Source: Peptococcaceae bacterium UBA4068
Lineage (GTDB): Bacteria; Bacillota; Dehalobacteriia; UBA4068
Length of the DNA: 64,000 nucleotides
Assembly: GCA_002382665.1 (NCBI GenBank)
Contig: DFZA01000005.1
Coordinates: 13,077-77,076, forward strand
Reading direction: 5' to 3'
Shown: in pieces, positions 9,498-18,654 of the stretch
Position numbering within the stretch: the stretch's first letter is position 1
How the letters are laid out: every line of letters begins with the position of its first letter
Made by a program: the position numbers and the translations under genes
The notes under the pieces: model-generated
The model's input: only the letters and a program-made list of their open reading frames with translations
What the model was told of the DNA's origin: nothing
Databases searched by the model: none

Positions 9498-10184
9498 ATG
9501 CAGTCGATTGATTTAAAACTCGGTGATAAACTGACCATCAGCACCAAAGACGGCTATCGCTCCAAGCATCCATACCCAAGCCGCGTGGCGGACATATTGG
9601 GTAAAAGCCTGTTTCTTGTCAACGCGCCGATATTCAGGGGAAAAGTAGTTGCGCTGCGGCTTGATAAAGAATATATTTTTATGTTTTATACCGAGGAAGG
9701 ATTATATCAGGCAAAAGGCACGATCGAGGAGTATTGCTTTGAGAATAACGCCGCCCTGATAAAAATCAAAGTTGATGATTTTGAACGTGTGCAGCGAAGG
9801 CGGTTTTTCAGGGTAAGTGTAGTCATGGATTTTACATACACACGGTTGAAAGACGCGGATGAGCCCGCATCGGTCAGAAATATTCCTATCTATAAAGGGG
9901 TTATAGAGAATCTCAGCGGCGGTGGCATATGTTTTGTAACAGACGAGCTATTGACATCAAATGAGAACATTTTATGCAGTATTTTGCTCAATAACGCGTC
10001 CATTACCGTCGAGGGAAAAGTACTGTCCGTAGAGCCGTTGGAAAATCATAACGATATATTCGAATACCGAGTTGAGCTGGTCAATATCGAAGAACAGCAG
10101 CAGGAACGAATTGTAAAATATGTATTGGAAAAAGAGCTGGAATTAATCAGGAAAAAGAAACTGGAAGACGAAAATAACGACTGA
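9498..10184 (+). CDS. PilZ-domain c-di-GMP-binding protein (YcgR/YpfB-like)
   Basis: 228 aa. An N-terminal YcgR-type beta barrel (about 1-95) is followed by a PilZ domain with both c-di-GMP contacts: the arginine string RRRFFR (100-105) and NLSGGG (138-143, the [D/N]xSxxG motif). Proteins of this architecture brake the flagellar motor or regulate exopolysaccharide when c-di-GMP rises. A GGDEF protein is the next gene, so maker and reader of the signal are neighbours. The ribosome site is AAAGGAAAG. Confidence 0.88.
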   Translation: MQSIDLKLGDKLTISTKDGYRSKHPYPSRVADILGKSLFLVNAPIFRGKVVALRLDKEYIFMFYTEEGLYQAKGTIEEYCFENNAALIKIKVDDFERVQRRRFFRVSVVMDFTYTRLKDADEPASVRNIPIYKGVIENLSGGGICFVTDELLTSNENILCSILLNNASITVEGKVLSVEPLENHNDIFEYRVELVNIEEQQQERIVKYVLEKELELIRKKKLEDENND

Positions 10185-10383
10185 ACGCAGAATCTTGTTT
10201 AATTCCCTTATGGTCGATATAATAAATTATATAACTAACTACATTCCGATAAAAAAGACATTCTCGATTATGACTTAATAATGATAAGCAGGTCTAATAA
10301 AAAAATGCCCAGACAAATCATGGCAATAGAGAACTGTGGTAAATCGGCAGTGAGAACTTTTATTAGAATGGAGTTGATGGCAA

Positions 10384-11781
10384 TTGAAGGTAAAAGCATT
10401 TAAGAATTTGATATTATGTAGTGAAGATATCCTCATGGAAAAGGTATTAAAATACGCCAAAGAACGGAATTATGTAAAATATACTTCAACTCTTACAGAA
10501 GCATGGCGAGTATCAATATCGTGTCTTTCAGCGTCCATGATTAAAACTATTGAAACAAATGGCACCATTCCTGAGATAGATCCGAACCAAGACTACGCCC
10601 AAAATGAAATCGCTGAATTCGGAGTTTATGAAGCGCAAAAGCATAGATCAAGAGGCGTTACACTGGGGCTGTTCTTGGGATTAATGAAATATTACCAGCA
10701 AGCTTATGCGGATCTTATTCATGAAAGTGCACTTTTGCCTGAAGAAAAACAATTCTTTTTACAATATTTAAAACGATTTTTTGACCATGTTGAAATAGGC
10801 TTTGTTGTGGAATGGACAGGGTTATCTGAAGAGCAGAAATTACAGGAGCTTCAGGATGCAAACAGAAATATGACCAATGAAAAAAACAAGTATCTGACTA
10901 TTTTGGAAAGTATTTATGACCCTATTATCATTGTAGATAAAGACAATAATATTGAAAATCTTAACTATCAGGCAGCAAAAGACTTTCTGGATGTAACTAT
11001 TTCAGGTATGAAATATTACAGCAATATTGAAACCGATCTGAAATTGAAGTGGTTAAAGCAGGATCTTATGGAATTTGACGGTCTGAAAAAGAATGAAATT
11101 TTGCAGGAAAAAACTATCCAAACTAAATCAGGATCCAAAACATATATAGTTAAATTCCAAAAGATGCTGGATGTAAGTGAAAAATATAGCGGGACTGTTA
11201 TCATATTTAATGATATAACCGAAAGATTGAAAATCGAACGGAAATTGGCCAAGCAATATGAGAAGCTTGAGTATTACGCGTACACTGACCCTATGACAAA
11301 AGTTCTTAACCGCAGAACCGGGTTTATGAGGCTGGATCAAGAACTTGCTCTGTCATGTAGCCAAGGTATCTCCTTATCAATATGTTATATCGACATTGAC
11401 GGATTGAAAGCAGTAAATGACACTTATGGACATACTGAAGGAGACCGCTTGATTAATTTCATCATCTCAACTATAAAATCATGTGTCAGAAAGATAGATT
11501 TGATTAGCCGCATGGGTGGGGATGAGTTCCTGATCATATTCCCGGACTGCACTGAGGCTGATGCCCAAAAAGTTATGCAACGGGTAAACGAAAAATTGGT
11601 GGAATATGATAAGAAAAGTAAAAAAGTATATAAACATTCTTTTAGTTATGGGCTAATGGAAGTGCCCATTGGCTGTAATATGAATGCCAACGAAGCTATT
11701 AAAATAGTTGACAAAAAGATGTATCAGGATAAATCATTGAAGAAAATGCAAGCAATTAGTAAAAATGACTTGGTGTTATAG
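10384..11781 (+). CDS. Diguanylate cyclase with helical sensor and PAS-like domain
   Basis: 465 aa from a TTG start that follows a GGAG site by 10 nt; the first in-frame ATG is 16 codons later and is the alternative. Order: an N-terminal helical sensor-like region (about 1-150), a short coiled coil, a PAS-like domain (about 160-285, with IYDPIIIVDKDN and GTVIIFNDITERL) and a GGDEF domain (about 295-455) with an intact active site RMGGDEFLIIF. It should make c-di-GMP from GTP. No RxxD inhibitory site is evident five residues before GGDEF, so product inhibition may be absent. No membrane segment is seen. Confidence 0.88.
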   Translation: MKVKAFKNLILCSEDILMEKVLKYAKERNYVKYTSTLTEAWRVSISCLSASMIKTIETNGTIPEIDPNQDYAQNEIAEFGVYEAQKHRSRGVTLGLFLGLMKYYQQAYADLIHESALLPEEKQFFLQYLKRFFDHVEIGFVVEWTGLSEEQKLQELQDANRNMTNEKNKYLTILESIYDPIIIVDKDNNIENLNYQAAKDFLDVTISGMKYYSNIETDLKLKWLKQDLMEFDGLKKNEILQEKTIQTKSGSKTYIVKFQKMLDVSEKYSGTVIIFNDITERLKIERKLAKQYEKLEYYAYTDPMTKVLNRRTGFMRLDQELALSCSQGISLSICYIDIDGLKAVNDTYGHTEGDRLINFIISTIKSCVRKIDLISRMGGDEFLIIFPDCTEADAQKVMQRVNEKLVEYDKKSKKVYKHSFSYGLMEVPIGCNMNANEAIKIVDKKMYQDKSLKKMQAISKNDLVL

Positions 11782-11859
11782 TGGTTGTGAATATCTGCTT
11801 TGCAGCTGTGGGGTCTGTTCACAGCCATATGTGATGCCTATAAAAAATCAGGGGGGCGG

Positions 11860-13320
11860 ATGATGAAAAGGAAGATCTTATTATTGATTTTAGCTATTGC
11901 AATATTTTGCTGTGCATTCTCAACCACAGCTATTGGCGCAGATGCAATAACCGCTACAAAAACCACATCTGGCGTTTTGGTTGACGGGGTGCCGCAATCT
12001 TTTAACGCTTATAATATCAACGGCCATAACTATTTTAAATTGCGGGACATCGCTTATATACTCAACCGCACAGACAAACAATTTGCAGTTGTATGGAATG
12101 AAGAACAAAATGCCATCTATCTGACCACCGGTCAAGGTTATACGGCGGTGGGCGGCGAAATGCAGGCGGTGGCGGGCGGTGCAGCCAAAACTGCTGCTTT
12201 GACAGACTCTTGGATTTATCTCAACAGCAAAGAGGTTTACATAACAGCCTATAATATTAACGATAACAATTATTTTAAACTTCGCGATCTCGGCGGCTAC
12301 CTTGATTTCGGTGTTGACTGGGATGGCAGCGCCGATACAATTAAGATTTCGTCCACAAAGGGATATACGCCGGAAGACAAAGCCGTTATAGGCATACATA
12401 CGGCTGTATATGATGACGAAACGACGCAACAGTTGATCGACAGTTTACCAGGTCTTGCCAAGCAGGGGATTAATCTGCTGATTATTGAAGTCGGATATAA
12501 TTATCAATTTACCAGTCACCCCGAATTGGCGGCAGATTACGGGCTGTCCTTTGCCGGTGCCAGAAAACTAGCTGATGCGGCCAAAGCAGCGGATATTGAG
12601 GTCGTGCCGGAGATAGATTGCCTCGGTCATCAATCATGGGCAGAAAATACCAGTACCTTATTGTCTGTTTATCCCCAGTTGGACGAGACGCCCGGCAAGT
12701 ATGCCAATAACGAAGGTATTTATTGTCGCAGTTGGTGCCCGCTCAATCCCAATGTTGATGCTATCGTCTTTGATTTGATAGACGAGCTGTTGAATGCTTT
12801 TGAGGCCAACGCCTTTCATGTAGGGCTGGATGAAGTTTTTATCATCGGCGATGAGGATTGCCCGCTTTGCAGTGGCAAAGATCCGGGAGAATTGTTCGCC
12901 CAACAGGTAAACAATTTATACCAGCATATTGCTGTTGATAAGGGCGCTACCATGTACATGTGGTCGGACAGGTTATTGGACGGCAAAGCGCTGGGCGTGT
13001 ATTCGGAATGGGAAGCTTCCTATAACGGGACTTGTACCGCCATCGATAAAATACCCAAGGATATTATTATGTGCGACTGGCATTATGGCGCGCGGGATGA
13101 TTATCCGTCCATAGAGTATTTAACGGACGCCGGTTTCCGGGTGCTGACCTCGAGTTGGAACGACATAGAAGCTACCGAGAATTTAGTCCAGGACACTATG
13201 CAAAACAGAAAAACAAACGCTCTTGTGCTGGGACACCTTTATACGACATGGGGAGATATCGCCAACGATCATTTGGCCGAATGGGCGCCTATGAAAGCGA
13301 CGATTGCGGAGATAAAATAA
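11860..13320 (+). CDS. Secreted GH20-type beta-N-acetylhexosaminidase with copper-amine-oxidase-like N-terminal domain
   Basis: 486 aa. I place the start at the ATG at 11860 (or the next codon), because a GGGGGG ribosome site precedes it and a good signal peptide follows (KRKILLLILAIAIF... cleaved near IGA-DA). Two repeats of the stalk-type domain follow (YNINGHNYFKLRDIAYIL and YNINDNNYFKLRDLGGYL, about 30-165), often found in clostridial surface proteins. The C-terminal (beta/alpha)8 domain holds the GH20 catalytic pair in FHVGLDEVF (D324-E325), with EIDCLGHQSW upstream. Expected to remove GlcNAc or GalNAc from peptidoglycan fragments or glycans outside the cell. Confidence 0.85.
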   Translation: MMKRKILLLILAIAIFCCAFSTTAIGADAITATKTTSGVLVDGVPQSFNAYNINGHNYFKLRDIAYILNRTDKQFAVVWNEEQNAIYLTTGQGYTAVGGEMQAVAGGAAKTAALTDSWIYLNSKEVYITAYNINDNNYFKLRDLGGYLDFGVDWDGSADTIKISSTKGYTPEDKAVIGIHTAVYDDETTQQLIDSLPGLAKQGINLLIIEVGYNYQFTSHPELAADYGLSFAGARKLADAAKAADIEVVPEIDCLGHQSWAENTSTLLSVYPQLDETPGKYANNEGIYCRSWCPLNPNVDAIVFDLIDELLNAFEANAFHVGLDEVFIIGDEDCPLCSGKDPGELFAQQVNNLYQHIAVDKGATMYMWSDRLLDGKALGVYSEWEASYNGTCTAIDKIPKDIIMCDWHYGARDDYPSIEYLTDAGFRVLTSSWNDIEATENLVQDTMQNRKTNALVLGHLYTTWGDIANDHLAEWAPMKATIAEIK

Positions 13321-13353
13321 TTTAGATTCGCCTGAGGGGATTTAATGAGGTAA

Positions 13354-13497
13354 ATGATGTTATATAAAATTTTCACTTGTGTCGGCAGCGTTATTTCTAT
13401 CGCATTTGACATATGGCATTTTTTCATCCCCAAGATTTGGAACTGGTATTCTCATATAGAAACCGGCGCCAAAGAACTTGTTCTTGAAATGATATAG
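13354..13497 (+). CDS. Small membrane protein, probably truncated
   Basis: 47 codons from ATGATG with a GAGG ribosome site 4 nt upstream. The product (MMLYKIFTCVGSVISIAFDI, then WHFFIPKIW...) has one hydrophobic segment and Trp-rich edges. It resembles the first third of a family of small integral membrane proteins, but the reading stops at TAG after residue 47. It may be a remnant. AT-rich, like the HEPN/Toprim gene 56 nt downstream. Confidence 0.45.
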   Translation: MMLYKIFTCVGSVISIAFDIWHFFIPKIWNWYSHIETGAKELVLEMI

Positions 13498-13553
13498 TTA
13501 ACTTATGCGATACAGTCTGTTTATTTGTTTATTATGAGAGTTAGAGGTGTACT

Positions 13554-14804
13554 ATGGGTTCCATGATAACCCTTGGTCTTGGTAAAATGGAGATTGACTG
13601 GGGAAAAAACAATGTTTTTCGAGATCATTCTTCGTTATTTCAAGAAAAAGATGTTAAACCAATACCATATTATTATGTTGATATAGATACTGAAAAACCG
13701 ATTATTGAGATGAAAGAAGGACTTGCTCACAAGTTATCATCTGTGAAGGCCCGACTTGATCTCCTTGGGTATGACCTTTTTTCTATAAAAAGATTATATA
13801 ATGATAGCTTAGAAGAAAGTGAAGATTTTGGCTTTAAAATACATTTTACGTTTGATGATTTCTACAGCACATTAACTCACATAGATGTACCAAACGTTAA
13901 TACGCCTCAAATTGCCGTGGAATATGATGAAAACGGATATGATCTCGGTGAGTATGTAAGAAAGTGTATATTGGAAGACTCTCAAATTAAAGCTAATTTA
14001 CCTATATCTTATTTTGAGAAAGAACCGGGAGAGTGGTGCAATCCAGCTTATGATTTAGGAGTTTTCTTTGAGAATATTGATCCGTACATAATACTTCGAA
14101 TTCTTGCTGAAAATCCAAATAATGGTGATTTAGAAGTTCAGTGGAGATTTGCCGATGATGTGGATAGCGGATGGAGCAAAAGAGAAGAAATTGTTAAACC
14201 TCTTTCGGCCAAGGAAAAGATACTGATCGTCACAGAAGGATCATCGGATTCCTTTGTCATAAAAAAGGCCATAGATAATTTATATCCAGATATTGCAGAT
14301 TTTTTTGACTTTGTTGACATGGAGGAAAACTATCCATTTACAGGTGTTGGTAATTTGTTCAACTTCTGCTTGGGATTGATACGAATTAACATCGAAAACA
14401 GAATTATTGTTATTTTCGATAATGATACAGTAGGTATAGAAAAGTACGAGCTGTTAAGTACAATAAATAAGCCGGACTCACTTCTAATTACTAAGTTACC
14501 GGATTTCGGTGAATTTTTAGATATTAAAACGTTTGGCCCTCAAGGAGAGGCACGTGAGAACATAAACGGAAAAGCAGTTTCTATTGAATGTTTCTTGGAT
14601 TTTGCAAGTGTCAATCAAATACCTTCTATCCGTTGGACATCCTACAACAAGAAATTAGATCAATACCAAGGAGAACTTATCAGTAAAGACAATTATGTAC
14701 GAGTGTATAAGGGTTGCAGCTTAACTGATGGCTCTTATAATAGCAGTAAGCTCAATTACCTAATAGAATATTTGCTAAAACAGTGGGTTTGTCGAAGAGA
14801 TTAA
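13554..14804 (+). CDS. HEPN/Toprim-associated protein
   Basis: 416 aa. The N-terminus (GSMITLGLGKMEIDWGKNN, then DHSSLFQ) matches the domain found in front of HEPN RNases or Toprim folds in bacterial conflict genes. The C-terminal half contains a Toprim-like core: ILIVTEGSSDS (Glu228, with Asp232) and, after a spacer, VIFDNDTVG (D289, D291). Toprim domains cut or rejoin nucleic acids using Mg2+. The gene is AT-rich, stands alone and shares the terminator at 14891-14928 with osmC. A phage-defence role is inferred from the family; no partner gene is evident beyond the small membrane ORF upstream. Confidence 0.75.
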   Translation: MGSMITLGLGKMEIDWGKNNVFRDHSSLFQEKDVKPIPYYYVDIDTEKPIIEMKEGLAHKLSSVKARLDLLGYDLFSIKRLYNDSLEESEDFGFKIHFTFDDFYSTLTHIDVPNVNTPQIAVEYDENGYDLGEYVRKCILEDSQIKANLPISYFEKEPGEWCNPAYDLGVFFENIDPYIILRILAENPNNGDLEVQWRFADDVDSGWSKREEIVKPLSAKEKILIVTEGSSDSFVIKKAIDNLYPDIADFFDFVDMEENYPFTGVGNLFNFCLGLIRINIENRIIVIFDNDTVGIEKYELLSTINKPDSLLITKLPDFGEFLDIKTFGPQGEARENINGKAVSIECFLDFASVNQIPSIRWTSYNKKLDQYQGELISKDNYVRVYKGCSLTDGSYNSSKLNYLIEYLLKQWVCRRD

Positions 14805-14890
14805 TTTTAAATACTACTTGCTAATCGCCTGCAAACCATTGATATTACTGCGTTTTTTCAATCCTATAATTTCACTTCGACTATCTAATA

Positions 14891-14928
14891 AAAAGCAGAA
14901 AGCCTGTAGTTACAGGCTTTCTGCTTTT
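14891..14928. terminator. Bidirectional intrinsic terminator
   Basis: Perfect 18-bp inverted repeat (AAAAGCAGAAAGCCTGTA and its complement, 2-nt loop). The A/T ends give a T-tract on both strands. It serves the convergent HEPN/Toprim (+) and OsmC (-) genes. Confidence 0.93.
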
Positions 14929-14954
14929 GTGGTTTGCTACCAAGACTTGTTTTA

Positions 14955-15386
14955 CTACTCGCCCCTGATTATCTGATATTCGGAGCTGATCTCTACATTG
15001 TTTTTTACCATATTCCAGACCGGGCAAATACTGTCCTCGGATATTTTGATCGCCTTTTGCATATCGGCGTCCTCGGCATCCTTGGACGTAAGCTCAAAAT
15101 GGATGAGAATTTTTTGGAAATAGGTCGGATGCTCTTCGCGCCTTTCACCGTAGGCTGTAACCTTTAGTCCGCCAACATCCTTGTGCATCTTCCTTAGTAT
15201 CAATGAAATTGCTGAACCGCTGCAGGTGGCAAGGCTGATCAGAAACAGTTCCAGCGAAGTGTATCCTTCACCGTCGCCGATCGGCTGATCATAGTCGATA
15301 ATTATCTGCGGATTATCTTTTGAGATACCGGAGAATTTCACCTTATCATTTAATAATGTTGCAACCGCTGTTAATTGATTACTCAT
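14955..15386 (-). CDS. OsmC/Ohr family peroxide-reducing protein
   Basis: 143 aa, typical length. The two redox cysteines are present: C55 in LATCSGSA and C121 in SICPVWNMV. These proteins reduce organic hydroperoxides or related thiol-reactive compounds using a thiol partner. The start ATG follows an AGGAGGTCC ribosome site on the minus strand. Monocistronic; it ends just after the shared terminator. Confidence 0.9.
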   Translation of the reverse strand: MSNQLTAVATLLNDKVKFSGISKDNPQIIIDYDQPIGDGEGYTSLELFLISLATCSGSAISLILRKMHKDVGGLKVTAYGERREEHPTYFQKILIHFELTSKDAEDADMQKAIKISEDSICPVWNMVKNNVEISSEYQIIRGE

Positions 15387-15463
15387 AAAAAGGACCTCCT
15401 GTTATTTTTTAGTCTATCAGTTTAGATACAAAAAATAACAAAAGGTCACAGCAATTTTTGGTT

Positions 15464-16243
15464 TTACGATAAAATTTCCAAAGATTTTTGAGCAATCAGG
15501 TTTTTAATATTTTCACTAAAGCTTTGATACGGCATTTTTTGCGGATATTTATCATATAAAAGCTTTATTTTGGCTAGAAAATTCATCTCTTTCTTAAAAA
15601 TTAGATCATAATCTATTTGCTTTTCCAGCGGAAAGTTTGGTATCATATCCATTTTATTGTTGGCAATCGCATAGGCGACCCAATTTTTGCAATGGCAGGG
15701 GCTATCCGGGTTGATGTATGAGCATTTGTCCTCCATATTTTCCTTCATCCGCAGCCTTGCCCGATAGACGTTGGTTTTGACCGCCCCGACCGAAATATCC
15801 ATGATCTGCGCGACATCCTCGCCGGGCAAATCAAGCAAAACTTTAAGCACAAAAGCGACACGCTGCTTGCTGGGTATGCATTTTAAAAATAGCTGCAGAC
15901 ATTGTTCGCGCATGCAATTTACCATAACCTGGTCTTCAACAGGCGCGTAAGATTTTAGTTTCTCGAAAAACTCATCCTTGGTCAGATTGTAACTGGGAGC
16001 AATGTCATAAACCGGCAGCCTCTTTAACTTTTTGATGTTTTTATATGCGCAATTGATAACGATCCTATATAACCAGGTTGATACCTGGCTTTTGTTTTGG
16101 AACTTGGGGTAGGCGCTATAGGCGGATAAAAACGCCTCTTGCAGTACGTCTTCAGCTTCTTCCTTATTCGCCGTCAAGCGGTAAGCCAGCTTATACAATT
16201 TGTCATACTGCTCTTCGTATATTTTTTCAAAGTCAAGCTCCAT
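15464..16243 (-). CDS. ECF-type RNA polymerase sigma factor with C-terminal extension
   Basis: 259 aa. Region 2 (about 8-75, with EAEDVLQEAFLSAY) and region 4 (about 110-165, with LPGEDVAQIMDISVGAVKTN) are intact, so it should direct polymerase to its own promoters. After region 4 there are ~85 further residues, including CSYINPDSPCHC, a three-cysteine cluster that could bind metal or sense redox. No anti-sigma gene is adjacent, so the extension may be the regulator; this is inference. The AAGGGGAG ribosome site before the ATG supports the start. Confidence 0.88.
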   Translation of the reverse strand: MELDFEKIYEEQYDKLYKLAYRLTANKEEAEDVLQEAFLSAYSAYPKFQNKSQVSTWLYRIVINCAYKNIKKLKRLPVYDIAPSYNLTKDEFFEKLKSYAPVEDQVMVNCMREQCLQLFLKCIPSKQRVAFVLKVLLDLPGEDVAQIMDISVGAVKTNVYRARLRMKENMEDKCSYINPDSPCHCKNWVAYAIANNKMDMIPNFPLEKQIDYDLIFKKEMNFLAKIKLLYDKYPQKMPYQSFSENIKNLIAQKSLEILS

Positions 16244-16275
16244 GGAATTCTCCCCTTAAACAATAGTTTAAGTCA

Positions 16276-17154
16276 TTAAACGTCTATATTCTGATAAAAG
16301 GCCGGCTTTTTGTTTGTTTTGTAATCCAGAGGCGAGCAACCGGTATATTTTTTGAAAGTAGCCGAAAAATGCGAAGCGCTCAAAAAACCGCAAAGCGTTG
16401 CTGTTTCCGCAACCGCATAATCGCCGCAGGTCAGTAATTCTTTAGCCTTTTCAATGCGGATGTTGAGTAGATACCGGTGCGGAGGAATGCCTGTTCGCTG
16501 TCGGAACATCCTGATAAAATGATATGGCGAAACATGGATTTCATTGCAGATGTCTTCGATCGTAATATTTGAGCTGAGATAGGCTCGCATGTATTCCGCC
16601 GCCAGCCGGACATAGGATTCGCAGTCCGGACAGAGGTCGTGGCTTTTGATATTGGTTTTGAATTCGCGCAGCAGCAGTGCCGCGATCTGGATTTCCAGGC
16701 TGTCCAACAATAAAGGCAGCCGATCCTTACGGTCGTATTCCTGCTCATAGTTTTTCATCATCCAAAACAGGTTGCCGGAAAACGGGTTTTGCAATTCGCT
16801 GAATCTGATTTCGTTATAGAAGTCCATTTCCTCAGCTATTCTTTGCAGCAGCCGCGGTTTGATCAATAACGAGTAATAGGGTTTTGTAGAAAGTCTTTGA
16901 GAACAATAAACCTTATCCCCGGGATTGATGGCGAGGGTTTTCCCTTGACTGATGCGGATAACTTTATTGTTGAAATAAGTATCCGGGACATTACCAGAGA
17001 GAACCACGATATGATAATCGATTACATCAAGTTTGGTTTAACCGCAGATATAATGCGGCTTGAATAAAGCCGTATTGTTGTACAGCTGCGCTTTGGTATG
17101 GCACATGATATTGTCCGGAACCTGGCAGATAAAATTATTATATTCGTCTGACAT
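16276..17154 (-). pseudogene. AraC-family regulator interrupted by a stop codon
   Basis: The full reading frame runs from ATG 17154-17152 (MSDEYNNFICQVPDN...) to 16276, but an in-frame TAA at 17040-17038 cuts it after residue 38 (HYICG-stop-TKLDVIDYHIV). The sequence on both sides belongs to one cupin-like sensor domain, so a single substitution (for example GAA to TAA) is the simplest cause. Downstream, the two C-terminal helix-turn-helix motifs (ITIEDICNEIHVSPYHFIRM and AVAETATLCGFLSASHFSAT) are intact. A GTG at 17007 could restart a 243-aa protein but has no ribosome site. Likely a recent pseudogene; sequencing error cannot be excluded. Confidence 0.75.
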
Positions 17155-17325
17155 ATTTCTCGCTTTTTAAATAGTTTATATATTGATTATCGACAAAAGC
17201 AATAAAAAAGCAATTATCCTCAAACCGAACCGCAATATATTATAAAAAACAAAAATTTAACAGATTAAAATATTACTGGGAATATATGCTTTTATAGCCC
17301 AAAAACATATTTGGAGGATATATAA

Positions 17326-18417
17326 ATGAAAAGAAAAATGCTGGCTTTTGCGACTACTTTGCTTTTGATGATCGGCCTGATGCCTGCAAGCTTCGCGTTT
17401 GCCGAAGGAGTGCCGAGCAAAATTGATGCGGCTACTGTGCAAAAAGTCGCGGTTAAAACTGATGTGGACGGCTTCCCATATTTTGAGATGCAGGTACAGT
17501 TTCCACAAAGTTTTATGGATCTGTATGAGCCTAATGCAGACGGAGGCGGTACCTGGATTGATTATTATTGGAAAATAGACAACGGTTCATGGGAATATCT
17601 TGGCGGCGGCTATACCGATACGATATTTGACGAATCCTACGGTTATGCAGTTGCCGGTCAGACAAATACTTATTGCGCTACCGGTATTTATCCGCAGGAA
17701 GAAGACACTGCCAATGCCATCGTTATTAAAGACCATAATTATACGTTAAAAGTGAAGCTTAGTTATGGTTATTATGATGAAAGCGAACAATTACAATTTG
17801 TCTCTTCCGCTTTTTCCAATGAAGTCTCCATCGGCTCGGGGAGTTTCTATGCCGCAGCCAGTGAATGGGCGAAACCTGAATTGCAGAATGCCGATGACCT
17901 GGGCTTGATACCGGATATTTTAAGAGGCGCGGACATGACCAAGCCGATCACCCGCGAGGAGTTCTGCGAACTGGCGGTGCTGCTGTATGAAAAGACTGCC
18001 GGTATTACCGCTACGGCGGTATCTCCGAACCCCTTTACGGATACGACAAACGCGCAGATATTAAAAGCTTACAATCTTGGTATTACAACGGGAACTTCCG
18101 CCACAACATTTTCTCCGAAAGTACTGATAAACAGGGAACAATGCGCCGCTATGCTGTATCGGGCCATAAAAGTCATCAGCCCTAACGGTGACTATAGTAT
18201 TACCGGCGTCAAAGATTTTCCCGATCAAAAAAATATTTCGTCCTGGGCTGTAGAAGCTACTAAATATATGTTTAAGGCGGGCATCATTACCGGTGACGCC
18301 AAGGGTAACTTTATGCCCAAAGCCACCACATCGGCTCAAGTTGCGGCCGGTTACGGCATGGCCACGCGCGAACAGGCTATAGCGCTGACTGTCAGGACTT
18401 ACGAAGAATACAAATAA
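17326..18417 (+). CDS. Secreted SLH-domain surface protein
   Basis: 363 aa. Signal peptide 1-26 (KRKMLAFATTLLLMIGL... AFA-EG). A beta-rich N-terminal part (about 30-180, many Tyr/Trp/Asp) of unknown function is followed by three S-layer homology segments (about 183-363) with the usual ITREEF, INREQCAAMLYRA and TREQAIAL signatures. SLH domains hold proteins to the cell-wall secondary polymer. GGAGG ribosome site. It diverges from the broken AraC gene, which might once have regulated it. Confidence 0.85.
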   Translation: MKRKMLAFATTLLLMIGLMPASFAFAEGVPSKIDAATVQKVAVKTDVDGFPYFEMQVQFPQSFMDLYEPNADGGGTWIDYYWKIDNGSWEYLGGGYTDTIFDESYGYAVAGQTNTYCATGIYPQEEDTANAIVIKDHNYTLKVKLSYGYYDESEQLQFVSSAFSNEVSIGSGSFYAAASEWAKPELQNADDLGLIPDILRGADMTKPITREEFCELAVLLYEKTAGITATAVSPNPFTDTTNAQILKAYNLGITTGTSATTFSPKVLINREQCAAMLYRAIKVISPNGDYSITGVKDFPDQKNISSWAVEATKYMFKAGIITGDAKGNFMPKATTSAQVAAGYGMATREQAIALTVRTYEEYK

Positions 18418-18495
18418 ATATCTCGTTTGTATATTTATATAATAGTATTTCCCCAGCAGTTTTTCAACCCGCGTATTTTGTTTTTTAAGAATAAC

Positions 18496-18562
18496 CTATA
18501 AAGAAAAAACCTTGACATTAGACCGAAACGGTATAGATGGTGTCAAGGTTTTTGTTTTATAG
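18496..18562. repeat. Inverted-repeat element, copy 1 (degenerate promoter copy)
   Basis: Arms of 22 nt (CTATAAAGAAAAAACCTTGACA at 18496-18517 and its near-complement at 18541-18562) enclose a 23-nt loop. The same arms, with different loop sequence, recur at 30305-30375. Here TTGACA is kept but no TATAAT stands at the right distance (TATAGA is only 14 nt away), so this copy works at best as a hairpin/terminator after the SLH gene. Confidence 0.7.
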
Positions 18563-18584
18563 ATACAAATTTTAGCACACTCCC

Positions 18585-18637
18585 TTGACAATTCGTAAAT
18601 AGTATATTATCATAATACCGACAGACAGTCGGTCGGT
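18585..18637 (+). promoter_or_regulatory. Promoter and palindromic operator of the tetR operon
   Basis: Sigma-A promoter TTGACA (18585-18590), 17-nt spacer, TATCAT (18608-18613). Immediately downstream, 18617-18637 is an imperfect palindrome with ACCGAC / GTCGGT half-sites, typical of TetR-family operators. It lies over the start site, so TetR should repress its own operon with the ABC transporter. Confidence 0.8.
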
Positions 18638-18654
18638 AACAAGGAGGTGTAAGA

